Shown: positions 36,277 to 45,958, numbered from the stretch's first letter. The stretch is DNA of 64,000 bases from Bacteroidota bacterium (GCA_016706865.1 JADJIS010000003.1:62001-126000); one strand, 5' to 3'. Notes: a model not told the origin generated them from the sequence alone. Made by a program: numbers and translations.

Positions 36277-37749
36277 TTACTGCTTGATCATTTTTTTAAC
36301 TGATCTGTGTTCAAAACTATCCGTAACTGTAATAATATAATTTCCGCTAGGCAGTGTATTTGCATTAATAAGTTGAGTTTCATTTGTCAATTCAAATGCA
36401 TCAACCAATCTTCCATTCAGATCGAAAATTTCTGCATATGCCGGTAATACATCAGCATTGGAAACATGGATACTGAATTGTTCAAAAACGGGATTTGGAA
36501 AGATGGTAATTTCAAAATCAGTATTCAATAATTGTTCATTCTCCATTCTTGGGGGAGCAGTATAAATATCAACACGGTTTGTAGTAACCGGGTAAGGATA
36601 TCCGTAAACAATTGTTCCTCCTGCGAAAAATCCTTTTAATCCTACTGTAGCAGCTGCTACTCCTGTTCGTGCTAAGGAAAGATATTCATTTGCCCAAGTA
36701 CCACTTGCAGGATCATAAATTTGAACCAGATTTGAATAGATGGATGTACCTGGAATTGTTCCACCTGCAAAATAAATTTTATTATTGATAACACTCATAG
36801 AAAATCCTGTCAGTAATGTAGGCATACTGATTGTGCTCCAGGTGTTGGTTAATGTATTATAAATATAAACCGCATTAACTGCCCCACTTGGTCCACCTGC
36901 AAAATATGCTTTGGTTCCAACTACTGCAGAACGCATTGCAGATCTTGCAACAGGCAACATGGAAGTTTGCCAAGTGTTGGTACTTACATCATACACATCC
37001 ACATTTTTCATATCGCCCATTGTACCTGTTCCCCCTGCAAAAATTATTTTATTTCCAACTGTGGCAACACCAATATTTTCACGTTTTTTTGACAGTGTTG
37101 TTTTTGTCCATATTCCGGTTGATGCATCGTAAATATCAACATTATTGGAAGGTAAAACGCTATACATCATATCCCAATACCAGCCTCCTGCAAAAACAAC
37201 TTTATTTCCGCTGGAGCCAACTGCAATATTTGAACGTGCTTTGGATAGCTTTCCGTTACTTTTTGCACCTGTAACTGCGTCAAAAATGTCAACCTTGTTA
37301 TACATATAAACTGGTCCTGCGATATCAACTCTTCCGGTTCCACCTGCAAATAAAATTTTACCCCCTGCAGCCCCGGCTCCACCAACTTCCCTATTGGTAG
37401 ATAAATTTAATGTAGACCAGGTGTTGGTGGCATTATTATAAACGTTTACGGTCTTTGTATACTGTGGATCAGCAAATGAACCATATTTTCCTCCACCGAA
37501 ATATACCTTATCACCATAACTGACCACATCTATCAGGGTTCTTGCTATGGTAAGCGTTCCAAATGTATGAGTGCCGGTAACAGCATCAAAAATATTCCAT
37601 TCCGTTCCATTGGAGAATACCGCTCTGGTTGAAGTTGACGCTGCATACATATTTACTCCCGCAGTAGTTGTAGAGTCAATTGTCCATTGTGCATTTACCG
37701 TCAAGAGAGAAACAAAAACCAAACTTAAAATTAAAAGTCCCTTTTTCAT
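36277..37749 (-). CDS. Secreted Kelch-repeat protein with T9SS sorting domain
   Basis: 490 residues. Signal peptide (1-20, ending TVNAQ), then about six to seven Kelch repeats (about 30-390) with the pattern VYFAGG followed by VDIYDxxTxTW, predicted to form a beta-propeller. The C-terminal about 80 residues (from IFPNPVFEQFSIH) are a type A T9SS domain ending KKMIKQ. Repeats are very alike, giving internal DNA repetition. The gene is alone on the minus strand between a terminator and a 142-nt gap. Confidence 0.9.
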   Translation of the reverse strand: MKKGLLILSLVFVSLLTVNAQWTIDSTTTAGVNMYAASTSTRAVFSNGTEWNIFDAVTGTHTFGTLTIARTLIDVVSYGDKVYFGGGKYGSFADPQYTKTVNVYNNATNTWSTLNLSTNREVGGAGAAGGKILFAGGTGRVDIAGPVYMYNKVDIFDAVTGAKSNGKLSKARSNIAVGSSGNKVVFAGGWYWDMMYSVLPSNNVDIYDASTGIWTKTTLSKKRENIGVATVGNKIIFAGGTGTMGDMKNVDVYDVSTNTWQTSMLPVARSAMRSAVVGTKAYFAGGPSGAVNAVYIYNTLTNTWSTISMPTLLTGFSMSVINNKIYFAGGTIPGTSIYSNLVQIYDPASGTWANEYLSLARTGVAAATVGLKGFFAGGTIVYGYPYPVTTNRVDIYTAPPRMENEQLLNTDFEITIFPNPVFEQFSIHVSNADVLPAYAEIFDLNGRLVDAFELTNETQLINANTLPSGNYIITVTDSFEHRSVKKMIKQ

Positions 37750-37892
37750 AAGTATATATTTAAACTGTTCATTTAATAATTAAAATATCCCTATGTAAAG
37801 GTCTTCTGAAATGGAAGAATTTTGTGTGATATTTGTTACAGAGTAAAATGATATTGGTCAGTTTAAATCATAATCTGTCTTTAGGAAACAGA

Positions 37893-39191
37893 TTATTTTC
37901 CGTTTCGAAGATATTGATCATCCAGAGATTCTTCTTTCTCCAATGCATTTATCAATTCAGCAGGAGGAATTAATTTAATATCCGGTATTGGTAATATCCA
38001 TTGTTCGGGATAATATTTGGCAGAACTCTCGCGAATGGATCTGTAATCTATAAATTTCTGCATTGTTTCTTTAGAAACGAAGGTTGTAGGTTTCCCTCCG
38101 AACCATTCAAAATAATCGGTTATTCTGTATGCCCTTTCGTAGGATATAGAAGCAAAAAATTCGTTGGTGTAGGAATGAAATATTTGTTTGGGATAATATT
38201 TGTCGTTTGTTTGGTCAAAATTAATTAACAAATACCCATCAATAAATTCACCGGTATAATTATTATTAGGATATAAAAAATTATTATATTTTGGGTAATC
38301 ATATTTTTGATTCCTCATTGCTTTTCGTTCTATACTTATAAATGCCAAAGTTTTTTTATTGATGATATAAGTTCCTGTTTCATCGGCTTCCCCATAAAAA
38401 TCGTTGGGATAAAAACCGGATATTCCGTGATTCTCAGAGGAATAATTTTTAGCAATATAATAAATCACCCAGTTGGTATCATTGCTTAATGGAGAGATAT
38501 AATATTTGCAATCCTCCACTTTCTCCGGGTTCAAAGAACTTGTGAAAAGATGGTAAATTGGATTTTGATACAACATGTCTTTATAATCGTCGCCATGAAA
38601 TTCCTCAGGTAAAAAATAACGATCGGATCTGCGTATTGCCTGAACAGCAACTGCCTCGTCAGCAGCAAGCGCAGCCCGTTTCCGGGATATACGAAAGAGT
38701 GTTGTACTTTGAGCTTCAGTTAAATTAGCATAATTGCCATTTATGTTTTGATAATGTCTGTAAAAAGCATTGAGCGCAAATGTGGAATCCATATAATTTT
38801 GTGGAATTCTTTCAATAGCATTTAAAACGATCTGTTTAGGGTCGTTATATGTTATTACTACCTCGTCAAGTTTAAACGGCGCGCATAATATCCGAATGGT
38901 ATCTGATATATTTTTGTGCGCATCTACAGTAATATTATGGCGACAGGTTAATGTGCTTATTTGCAGGTTCAGTTGTTTTGTATTTTCAGAAGTTGTAAAT
39001 TGAAAAGCACCCGTGGAGTCGCTTGTGGTGAAATCAAAATTATTATCCAAAATTATAAGAGCATCTATAATTGGTTGATTTGATTCTGATTCAAGAAGAA
39101 TAGCCCTATAAGCAGATTGCGTGTAGGAAGAGTTGATGTTGCATATCAACAATAATAAAACATAAATTAAACGGTAAGTAATATTTGACAT
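37893..39191 (-). CDS. CarboxypepD_reg-like domain envelope protein
   Basis: 432 residues with a signal peptide (about 1-25, ending SYTQS). The N-terminal about 85 residues form the carboxypeptidase-regulatory-like beta sandwich (AILLESESNQPIIDALIIL, TTSDSTGAFQF). The rest is a domain typical of Bacteroidota periplasmic/outer-membrane proteins: LDEVVITYNDPKQIVLNAI, NAFYRHYQN, then an extended beta-rich region. Similar proteins occur near TonB-dependent receptors, but none is here. Function unknown. A consensus promoter precedes it. Confidence 0.82.
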   Translation of the reverse strand: MSNITYRLIYVLLLLICNINSSYTQSAYRAILLESESNQPIIDALIILDNNFDFTTSDSTGAFQFTTSENTKQLNLQISTLTCRHNITVDAHKNISDTIRILCAPFKLDEVVITYNDPKQIVLNAIERIPQNYMDSTFALNAFYRHYQNINGNYANLTEAQSTTLFRISRKRAALAADEAVAVQAIRRSDRYFLPEEFHGDDYKDMLYQNPIYHLFTSSLNPEKVEDCKYYISPLSNDTNWVIYYIAKNYSSENHGISGFYPNDFYGEADETGTYIINKKTLAFISIERKAMRNQKYDYPKYNNFLYPNNNYTGEFIDGYLLINFDQTNDKYYPKQIFHSYTNEFFASISYERAYRITDYFEWFGGKPTTFVSKETMQKFIDYRSIRESSAKYYPEQWILPIPDIKLIPPAELINALEKEESLDDQYLRNGK

Positions 39192-39232
39192 CAGATTTCG
39201 GTTGGATGTGGGTACCGGAACAGCTTTAATTA

Positions 39233-39264
39233 CAAATCTAATTCAATAATTGCAGTGCACAAAA
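39233..39264 (-). promoter_or_regulatory. Full Bacteroidota-type promoter for the CarboxypepD_reg-like gene
   Basis: On the minus strand a -33 TTTTG (ending at 39260) and -7 box TAGATTTG (39240-39233) are exactly 19 nt apart, the best match to TTTG-N19-TAnnTTTG in the window. The box lies 41 nt before the start codon. Confidence 0.7.
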
Positions 39265-39287
39265 AGGAAATTGTCATTTTTGAGCCA

Positions 39288-39932
39288 TCAGTAGGTAGAT
39301 TTTATTCTGCCGACTATCAGTACAACTCCCAGAAAAGTTAACAACAATAAAGAAATAGGCAACCATATAAGTTTGTTATCAAAAATAAAGTATGGAAATT
39401 CCGATTTTTCTTTCTTATAATACGAACCGCTCACACATTGCCACCTATGAATATCCAAATAAATTTTGTCAGGATTTTCAGGTATGTGATAAAACCAAAA
39501 CATTTGATCGTAATATATATAATATCTGGCAATCTCCTGATCCATGATATTTAATATACGTACCAGCGAATTGTATTTTGCAGAATCATCAAATACTATT
39601 TTTATCCCATGAACCGAATCATTTTCTTTCAGTATCCTTCTGGTCTCCAATGCTGCAAAATCTAATTTTATTTCATCCTCCATGGTATTCCCTGTCATCC
39701 TTATTTCCAAGAAGTCAATTTTTGTTTCCAACAACGACTGATTAAAAAAAGTAAAATTAGACTGAGAAACATTATTCAAAGGCATATTTAATTGCATTAC
39801 CCTTTCTACAGGTATTTCTAAATATCTTATCGCCAAAAACGAAATGAGGTAGGGAAGTATGATCAAACTGATCATTCCGGGTTGATATAGGAAATTTAGA
39901 CGTGGGCTTTTCACTCTTTTAAGATGCAGCAA
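39288..39932 (-). CDS. Bitopic membrane protein, unknown
   Basis: 214 residues with two predicted membrane helices, one near the N terminus (about 20-36) and one at the C terminus (about 187-208), enclosing a soluble domain of about 150 residues. The pattern resembles Bacteroidota ExbD/TolR-like or biopolymer-adjacent proteins only in topology; no family is recognised. Start is uncertain: the frame begins at a TTG at 39932, and an ATG at 39875 lies just before the first helix. It follows the next gene upstream after 30 nt, so the two are probably cotranscribed. Confidence 0.65.
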   Translation of the reverse strand: MLHLKRVKSPRLNFLYQPGMISLIILPYLISFLAIRYLEIPVERVMQLNMPLNNVSQSNFTFFNQSLLETKIDFLEIRMTGNTMEDEIKLDFAALETRRILKENDSVHGIKIVFDDSAKYNSLVRILNIMDQEIARYYIYYDQMFWFYHIPENPDKIYLDIHRWQCVSGSYYKKEKSEFPYFIFDNKLIWLPISLLLLTFLGVVLIVGRIKSTY

Positions 39933-39962
39933 CTATGCAAATTCAATAAATGAGCAGAATCA

Positions 39963-40595
39963 TCATCGTCTAACGGGATCCCATGTTTCTAATTGATCAT
40001 AATTCACTTCAACAATTTGCCCACTCTTTTTCAAGAATGTTAATTGTAGGTTAGTTTCTCCCAATTTATATTTTAAGGCAACGTACTTCCGGTTTTTTAC
40101 TTCGTTCACCTTATATTGATTGAGCGTTTGTAAACTGTTTATCTGGTCAAAGGTAGTTGTGTCAGAAATTTGTTGGTCAATCAAATAAAATGTTCCAGAA
40201 TAATAGTTATAAAATTTTCTAAATGAACCTTTATTAAAAGTAAATGATAAATTATATAATCCTTCTACTGATGAATTATATAATCCTGCTACTCTAAGGT
40301 AATTGTAATCTGAAAAATCCATGGAAATGCCTAATGAATAATATTTCATATGCCCCGACATCCAATATCCCGGAATTAATTTTCTCTTTGGTTCTATTCG
40401 TTCAGATGTATATTGGAATATAGAATCAAAATAGGTTTTATTTTTTGGTAATATTTCCGTGTAATTGCCATTTATGTATAATCTTCCGGAATCATCGATC
40501 TTAATTTCCAATTGTTGTCTCTGGCCAAAAAGAATATTGATGGTACCAATAAAAATCAACAATAAAATTGCTCTAAGGCTTAAAGAAATATTCAT
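39963..40595 (-). CDS. Secreted protein of unknown function
   Basis: 210 residues from the ATG at 40595, chosen because it begins a signal peptide (MNISLSLRAILLLIFIGTI, cut near LFGQ). The mature part is beta-rich, with IKIDDSGRLYINGNYTEILP and SFRKFYNYYSGTFYL. No family recognised. It lies downstream of aconitase across the (AAAGGAG)10 array and upstream of the bitopic membrane protein gene. Confidence 0.7.
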   Translation of the reverse strand: MNISLSLRAILLLIFIGTINILFGQRQQLEIKIDDSGRLYINGNYTEILPKNKTYFDSIFQYTSERIEPKRKLIPGYWMSGHMKYYSLGISMDFSDYNYLRVAGLYNSSVEGLYNLSFTFNKGSFRKFYNYYSGTFYLIDQQISDTTTFDQINSLQTLNQYKVNEVKNRKYVALKYKLGETNLQLTFLKKSGQIVEVNYDQLETWDPVRR

Positions 40596-40687
40596 AAATG
40601 TTAAGTACGTGTGAAGGTGATTAACTTTTATGTTTTTCAATTCGAATTTTCACCGTCCATTCAAGTTTCGGTTTACCGAAACTTAAA

Positions 40688-40757
40688 CTCCTTTCTCCTT
40701 TCTCCTTTCTCCTTTCTCCTTTCTCCTTTCTCCTTTCTCCTTTCTCCTTTCTCCTTT
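40688..40757. repeat. Perfect heptamer array, ten copies of CTCCTTT
   Basis: Ten uninterrupted 7-bp units (70 bp). On the minus strand, which is the transcribed strand of the flanking genes, each unit reads AAAGGAG, a Shine-Dalgarno core. The array ends 2 nt from the aconitase stop codon (40760-40762), so it would be in the aconitase 3' UTR and 92 nt upstream of the next minus-strand start. Confidence 0.95.
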
Positions 40758-40759
40758 AC

Positions 40760-43015
40760 TTATTCATTAATCAAATTCAACGCACTTCCCGCCTTAAACC
40801 ATTCTATCTGTTGTGCATTATAAGTATGGAAAACACTTATAGTATCAGAGGTTCCGTCTTTGTGATTTAATCTAATATTAAGCGGAATTCCCGGAGAGAA
40901 TGTAGTCAATCCTAATATATCGATCGTATCATCTTCCAGAACTTTATCATAATCATTTTTATCTGAAAAAGTTAAACCCAGCATTCCCTGTTTTTTTAAA
41001 TTTGTTTCGTGAATACGTGCAAACGATTTTACAAGTATTGCTCTTACACCTAAAAATCTTGGTTCCATTGCTGCGTGTTCGCGACTTGATCCCTCACCAT
41101 AATTTTCGTCACCCACAACTATACTTCCAATTCCTGCAGCTTTATAATCCCGTTGAACTTTAGGAACTGATTCATATTCACCCGTCAACTGATTTTTTAC
41201 ATTATCCGTTTTTTCATTAAAAAAGTTTAATGCACCAATTAACATATTATTGGAAATATTATCGAGATGTCCTCTGAATTTTAACCAAGGACCCGCCATA
41301 CTAATATGATCGGTTGTACATTTTCCTTTTGCTTTTATTAATAATTTTAATCCCGTAATATCTGTTCCTTCCCATTTTTTAAATGGTTCTAATAATTGTA
41401 ATCTTTTTGATTGAGGATCAACCACAACGGTTACACCCGAACCATCTGCAGCCGGCTCCTGATATCCTGCATCACCAACATCAAATCCGGTTGGAGGTAA
41501 TTCAATTCCTGTTGGTTCGTCAAATTTAACGGAAACTCCATCTTCATTAATTAAAGAATCAGTTAACGGATTAAATGTTATAGAACCCGCAATTGCCATT
41601 GCTGTAACAATTTCCGGCGATGCAACAAAAGCATGTGTATTTGGATTACCATCATTTCTTTTTGCAAAATTTCTATTGAAAGAAGTAATGATAGTATTTT
41701 TTCTATTTGGATCTGTAGTATGTCGCGCCCACTGACCAATACATGGTCCGCAAGCATTTGCTAAAACCACGCCACCAATTTTTTCAAAATCATCTAATAA
41801 ACCATCGCGTTCCACAGTAAAACGAACTAATTCACTTCCGGGAGTGATAGTAAATTCTGATCTAGCTTTTAATTTTTTTGCAGATGCTTGTCGCGAAATA
41901 GACGCAGCTCGTGTAAGATCTTCATAACTGGAATTTGTGCAACTTCCAATCAATCCAACTTCTAAAGTTTCAGGCCATTCGTTTGTTATTACAGCATCTT
42001 TTAATTTTGAAATTGGCCATGCAAGATCCGGAGTAAAAGGACCATTTACATGGGGTTCTAATTCACTTAAATTAATTTCAATTACCTGATCAAAATAGTC
42101 AGCTGGATTTGCATACACTTCGGCATCTCCTGTTAAATGTTCTGCAACTTTATCAGCTAATAATACCACTTCATTTCTTTCTGTTGCATTTAAATATCTG
42201 CGCATACTATCATCGTATCCAAAAAGTGAAGTGGTTGCACCAATTTCGGCACCCATATTACAAATGGTTCCTTTACCTGTACAGGAAATATTTTCCGCAC
42301 CTTCTCCAAAATATTCCAATATCGCTCCCGTTCCACCTTTAACAGTTAAAATACCGGAAACTTTTAATATTACATCTTTCGCACTTGTCCAGCCGCTCAT
42401 TTTTCCCGTTAATTTAACACCTATCAATTTAGGCATTTTTAATTCCCAGGGAAATCCCGCCATAACATCCACAGCATCTGCACCACCAACACCAATTGCC
42501 ACCATTCCAAGTCCACCCGCATTTACGGTATGACTATCTGTTCCTATCATCATTGCACCAGGAAAGGCATAATTTTCCAATACTACCTGATGTATGATAC
42601 CTGCACCCGGTTTCCAAAATCCGATTCCATATTTATTACTTACCGAAGCAAGAAAATCATAAACCTCTTTATTTGTATCCATAGCAGTGATCAAATCTGC
42701 ATCGGCACCAATTTTTGCCTGGATCAAGTGATCGCAATGCACAGTGGAAGGCACGGCAACTTTCTTTTTCCCCGCACTCATGAATTGTAAAAGTGCCATT
42801 TGAGCTGTTGCATCCTGCATCGCAACACGATCAGGACCAAAGTCAACATAATCAGCTCCTCTCACATAATTTTTTGTTGCTAAACCCTCGCTCAGGTGGG
42901 TGTATAGAATTTTTTCGGTAAGGGTAAGGGGGCGATTTAATATTTTACGTGCAGCTGCAATTTTTTCAGGATAATTTGCATAAACCTGTTTGATCATTTC
43001 AATATCGAAAGCCAT
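40760..43015 (-). CDS. acn: Aconitate hydratase (mitochondrial-type)
   Basis: 751-residue [4Fe-4S] aconitase interconverting citrate and isocitrate in the TCA cycle. Cluster cysteines are in GSCTNSS and ACGPCIGQW; other features are PSTVHCDHLIQA, GTDSHTVNAGGLGMVAIGVGG (start of the conserved block) and, in the swivel domain, GENYGEGSSREHAAMEPR-like residues. Length matches the mitochondrial-type family rather than IRP1-type AcnA. The stop codon lies next to the (AAAGGAG)10 array. A -7 box lies about 84 nt before the start. Confidence 0.95.
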   Translation of the reverse strand: MAFDIEMIKQVYANYPEKIAAARKILNRPLTLTEKILYTHLSEGLATKNYVRGADYVDFGPDRVAMQDATAQMALLQFMSAGKKKVAVPSTVHCDHLIQAKIGADADLITAMDTNKEVYDFLASVSNKYGIGFWKPGAGIIHQVVLENYAFPGAMMIGTDSHTVNAGGLGMVAIGVGGADAVDVMAGFPWELKMPKLIGVKLTGKMSGWTSAKDVILKVSGILTVKGGTGAILEYFGEGAENISCTGKGTICNMGAEIGATTSLFGYDDSMRRYLNATERNEVVLLADKVAEHLTGDAEVYANPADYFDQVIEINLSELEPHVNGPFTPDLAWPISKLKDAVITNEWPETLEVGLIGSCTNSSYEDLTRAASISRQASAKKLKARSEFTITPGSELVRFTVERDGLLDDFEKIGGVVLANACGPCIGQWARHTTDPNRKNTIITSFNRNFAKRNDGNPNTHAFVASPEIVTAMAIAGSITFNPLTDSLINEDGVSVKFDEPTGIELPPTGFDVGDAGYQEPAADGSGVTVVVDPQSKRLQLLEPFKKWEGTDITGLKLLIKAKGKCTTDHISMAGPWLKFRGHLDNISNNMLIGALNFFNEKTDNVKNQLTGEYESVPKVQRDYKAAGIGSIVVGDENYGEGSSREHAAMEPRFLGVRAILVKSFARIHETNLKKQGMLGLTFSDKNDYDKVLEDDTIDILGLTTFSPGIPLNIRLNHKDGTSDTISVFHTYNAQQIEWFKAGSALNLINE

Positions 43016-43098
43016 AATTCAATTGTATTTTATTTCTCAAAATGTGTTAAGATGTTGCGGATGCTCACCGTTATTCGTGTATTTTTGTAAAACTTCTG

Positions 43099-43106
43099 CA
43101 AAGGTA
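43099..43106 (-). promoter_or_regulatory. Promoter -7 box for aconitase
   Basis: Minus strand TACCTTTG, a perfect TAnnTTTG match, about 84 nt before the aconitase start; the -33 element is not clear. Confidence 0.45.
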
Positions 43107-43174
43107 ACACAGGAAATACAGAAGTAGTTTATTTAAACTAGTAAAAATTATAATTTAGACAAACTTAAAATAAT

Positions 43175-44401
43175 TTGACCTTAAAAGAAAATATCAGTCT
43201 TGCCTTACGGGCCATTCAGGCAAACAGGTTGAGAAGTATTATCACGATCACGATAATTGCTATCGGTCTAACTGCCTTGATCGGAATACTCACTGCCATT
43301 GATGCATTGGAATCTTCCATTAATTCCAATTTTACCACCTTAGGTGCAAATTCCTTTTCTATCCGCAATTTCAATGAGATGTCGGATGGCGATGAAAAAC
43401 CCAAACCACCCATCAGTTATAAGGAGGCTAGTAATTTCAAAGATAAATATGAATATCCTGGTTCTTATGTTTCGATTTCCAGCATATTTATTCAAGGTTC
43501 GGGAACGGTGAAACAGGCTGCTAAAAAAACGAATCCCAATGTTGATGTATATGGGGTGGATGAAAATTTTATTTCGGTTGTGGGATATAAAATTGAGCAG
43601 GGCAGGGGCTTTTCCGTGCAGGAATTAGAAAGTGCCTCCCGCGTTGTGGTTTTGGGAAGTGATGTTGCAAAAAAAGTATTTACCGAAAAGGACAATCCCA
43701 TCGATAAACCCATCTCCATAAATAACCAATATTACAGGGTAATCGGAATTTTGGAACCCAAGGGGAGCAGTTTTATGCAATCGGATACCCGTGTTTTAAT
43801 ACCGCTAACCTCTGCGAGAAGTGTTTTTCCTAAATCCGGTGCTGATAATTATATCATTACTGTTGGAGTTAGCAATGCACAAGATATGGAACCCGCAATT
43901 GGCGATGCCACCGGTTTGCTTCGTCAGGTGCGCAAATTAAAAATAGGGGAGGAGGATGATTTTAATGTATCTAAAAGTGATTCGGTTGTAAGTGTAATGC
44001 TCGACAGTTTATCATATGTTGCCATTGGTGCCATGTTCATCGGATTTATAACATTAATTGGAGCTGCAATTGGTTTGATGAATATCATGCTCGTGCAGGT
44101 AAATGAACGCACCCGAGAAATTGGTGTCAGCATGGCCATTGGTGCAAACAGAACAACGATCCGTCGTCAATTTTTGATTGAAAGTATCGTTATCTGTATT
44201 CTTGGTGGTATTTGCGGTATTATTTTAGGAATTTTCATCGGAAATATGGTTGCCCTTGCATTAAATGCCAACTTTATACTTCCCTGGCTTTGGATTTTTA
44301 TTGGACTGATAGTCTGTGTGATCACAGGTATAGCAGCAGGTTATATCCCCGCCCGCCGTGCTTCTATGATGGATCCGATTGAGGCGCTACGTTACGAGTA
44401 A
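43175..44401 (+). CDS. ABC transporter permease, MacB/FtsX family
   Basis: 408 residues. One N-terminal membrane helix (about 20-42, IITITIIAIGLTALIGILTA), a MacB-type periplasmic domain (about 50-265) and a C-terminal FtsX domain with three helices, including NEREIG-like VNERTREIGVSMAIGA and the end motif PARRASMMDPIEALRYE. Such permeases work with a MacB-type ATPase for export of lipids, peptides or lipoproteins; no ATPase gene is adjacent here. The start is TTG at 43175. Confidence 0.9.
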   Translation: MTLKENISLALRAIQANRLRSIITITIIAIGLTALIGILTAIDALESSINSNFTTLGANSFSIRNFNEMSDGDEKPKPPISYKEASNFKDKYEYPGSYVSISSIFIQGSGTVKQAAKKTNPNVDVYGVDENFISVVGYKIEQGRGFSVQELESASRVVVLGSDVAKKVFTEKDNPIDKPISINNQYYRVIGILEPKGSSFMQSDTRVLIPLTSARSVFPKSGADNYIITVGVSNAQDMEPAIGDATGLLRQVRKLKIGEEDDFNVSKSDSVVSVMLDSLSYVAIGAMFIGFITLIGAAIGLMNIMLVQVNERTREIGVSMAIGANRTTIRRQFLIESIVICILGGICGIILGIFIGNMVALALNANFILPWLWIFIGLIVCVITGIAAGYIPARRASMMDPIEALRYE

Positions 44402-44833
44402 TTGATAATTGACAATTGATAATTGACAATGTTACTTTGCATGTTAATTCTCGTTTCACATGATGAATTTATTAAGCCATTGAAGGTTACTGTGGGCAGT
44501 TAACAGTCAACAGTGGGCAGTAGGCAGTTTGTAACATTGGAAATTGTAGCTTCGAATTATAAATGGTTACTAAATTTATTACAAGAACTATAGCTCCCCT
44601 TTGGGGCTGGGGGCCCGTGGGCAGTAGGTAACATTGGGGCCTGTGTCTTCGAATTGTTATTTCACAAAAATTATAAACTTAGTATGTTTTAATCCGTCCT
44701 CAATTCTCAATGAATTTCAATTATTTTCTCTAGCAATATTCTTTATGTAAGGTGTCAAAACTCAATTTTTTCGTTAACCCGGCTGTTTAATTCTCAACTC
44801 TCAATTCTCAACTCTCAATTAATTTGTGTATAT
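44402..44833. repeat. Repeat-rich intergenic region with three heptamer arrays
   Basis: No gene is seen. Four 7-bp units TTGATAA/TTGACAA lie at 44402-44429, starting directly after the permease stop. Five CAGTnnn units are at 44497-44531 and four CTCAACT/CTCAATT units at 44793-44820. A hairpin AGCTCCCC-TTT-GGGGCT is at 44592-44608. A phrase of the type GCAGTAGGTAACATTGG and CTTCGAATTG recurs at about 44518-44560 and 44630-44660. Confidence 0.75.
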
Positions 44834-44836
44834 TTG
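44829..44836 (+). promoter_or_regulatory. Promoter -7 box touching the small gene start
   Basis: TATATTTG (perfect TAnnTTTG) ends 3 nt before the ATG at 44840, predicting a leaderless mRNA. Confidence 0.5.
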
Positions 44837-44839
44837 AAA

Positions 44840-45136
44840 ATGTCTAATTCAGAAAACCGAACCGCACCGAAAAAAAGTTACTCTATTTCCAATGATCTGA
44901 TGTTGAAATTTATTGATGGTTTACCATCGTTGAAGGACAATAACAAGAACACAGAATTTATTTTATCAGCCCAAACTGTGGATGATATCATTATATCAGA
45001 TAAAAATAATTCCGATGCTAAATCCGCAGTTGGTACTAAAGGAACCATTAATATCAAATTCAGTTACGACTTTGTAAATGATCGTTGGTTTTTAAATGAT
45101 AATAAGATCAGTGTTGTTGATAGAGAGCGGGGGTAG
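44840..45136 (+). CDS. Small hydrophilic protein, unknown
   Basis: 98 residues (MSNSENRTAPKKSYSISNDL start), rich in Asn, Asp, Ser and Lys, without signal peptide or membrane segment. The C-terminal half (GTINIKFSYDFVNDRWFLND) is predicted beta. No family recognised. The frame can be extended by two codons to a TTG. Gene status is supported by the -7 box at its start and codon use like the neighbours; it could still be spurious, as it is short and sits between repeats. Confidence 0.55.
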   Translation: MSNSENRTAPKKSYSISNDLMLKFIDGLPSLKDNNKNTEFILSAQTVDDIIISDKNNSDAKSAVGTKGTINIKFSYDFVNDRWFLNDNKISVVDRERG

Positions 45137-45364
45137 TAGGACCTAGGACCTATGACATATGACCTATGACATAAGACCTAGGAAAACAAACAGTGGGATA
45201 AAGTAAAATTTCGCAAGAAATTTAAACTCCTCTTTTATGACATAGGAAGTAGGAAATAAGACCTAGGAAAAACAATGGGATTTAGTAAAATTTCGCAAGA
45301 AATTTAAACTCCTTTCTCCTTTCTCCTTTCTCCTCACTCCTTTCTCCTCTCTCCTTTCTCCTCA
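45137..45364. repeat. Heptamer arrays and duplicated hairpin between convergent genes
   Basis: Six 7-bp units of ACCTATG type lie at 45141-45182. A segment of about 57 bp is present twice (45171-45230 and 45256-45312); both copies contain hairpin AAATTTC-GCAA-GAAATTT. An eight-unit array of CTCCTTT with variants CTCCTCA and CTCCTCT (45309-45364) follows and overlaps the stop codon of the downstream minus-strand gene; on that strand it reads mainly AAAGGAG. Confidence 0.85.
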
Positions 45365-45712
45365 CAAATACAGCGCCCAATAAACAAACAACATCATTAA
45401 TCCTCCAACAGCCATTAATGCATGTAGTAAGGCATAAACCTGTGGTCTCCGGTCTTCGGGTTTGTATTGTTTAAATGCATAGAATCCTAGAAAGCCCGCA
45501 ATAATAAAAAGCCCTAAACTATATCGCAGATAATAGGATATATATTCCAGCTGAAATAAATAAATGGTGAGTACTATCAACCCTGCAAATGCAATTACAG
45601 AATGAATATTTTTTAGTGATTTTGAAATAGGCCTGCCACCTACTACTTTGGTAATTAAAATTGTTCCGAGTACACCTGCCAAACAGAACAATGCAATACT
45701 TATGTATATCAT
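45362..45712 (-). CDS. Small four-helix membrane protein, unknown
   Basis: 116 residues, about four membrane helices (about 3-22, 37-54, 62-80, 94-115). No family recognised; the arrangement and conserved-looking NIHSVIAFAGL and HALMAVGGL, each with a histidine facing the membrane, might suggest a cytochrome-b561-like or DoxX-like protein, but this is speculative. Its stop codon overlaps the last unit of a heptamer array. Upstream is a 246-nt gap before the T9SS pair. Confidence 0.65.
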   Translation of the reverse strand: MIYISIALFCLAGVLGTILITKVVGGRPISKSLKNIHSVIAFAGLIVLTIYLFQLEYISYYLRYSLGLFIIAGFLGFYAFKQYKPEDRRPQVYALLHALMAVGGLMMLFVYWALYL

Positions 45713-45958
45713 ATAGGTAGTTTTCTATAATAGGGCAAATTTTATTCCATGCAAGTGATTGATTTTCATATCATTTTAACATATTTCTCCACATAAGTTC
45801 CTTTTAATCAGTTCAGGTTAAGGCTTTCATAATGATTTCGGTTCTTCGTTTAATAAATGAATAGGCCATTTCGCATTTAAAATGCATAGTTTCGTGTAAT
45901 TTCTGAAACGTTTTCAATTAAAAAAGTGTAGCTTTATTTCCACAACCTGTGGTACTTT

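Noticed and set aside
40688..40757. Phase-variable coding tract
   Set aside because: The heptamer array lies outside the coding frames (after the aconitase stop), so length change would not shift a frame.
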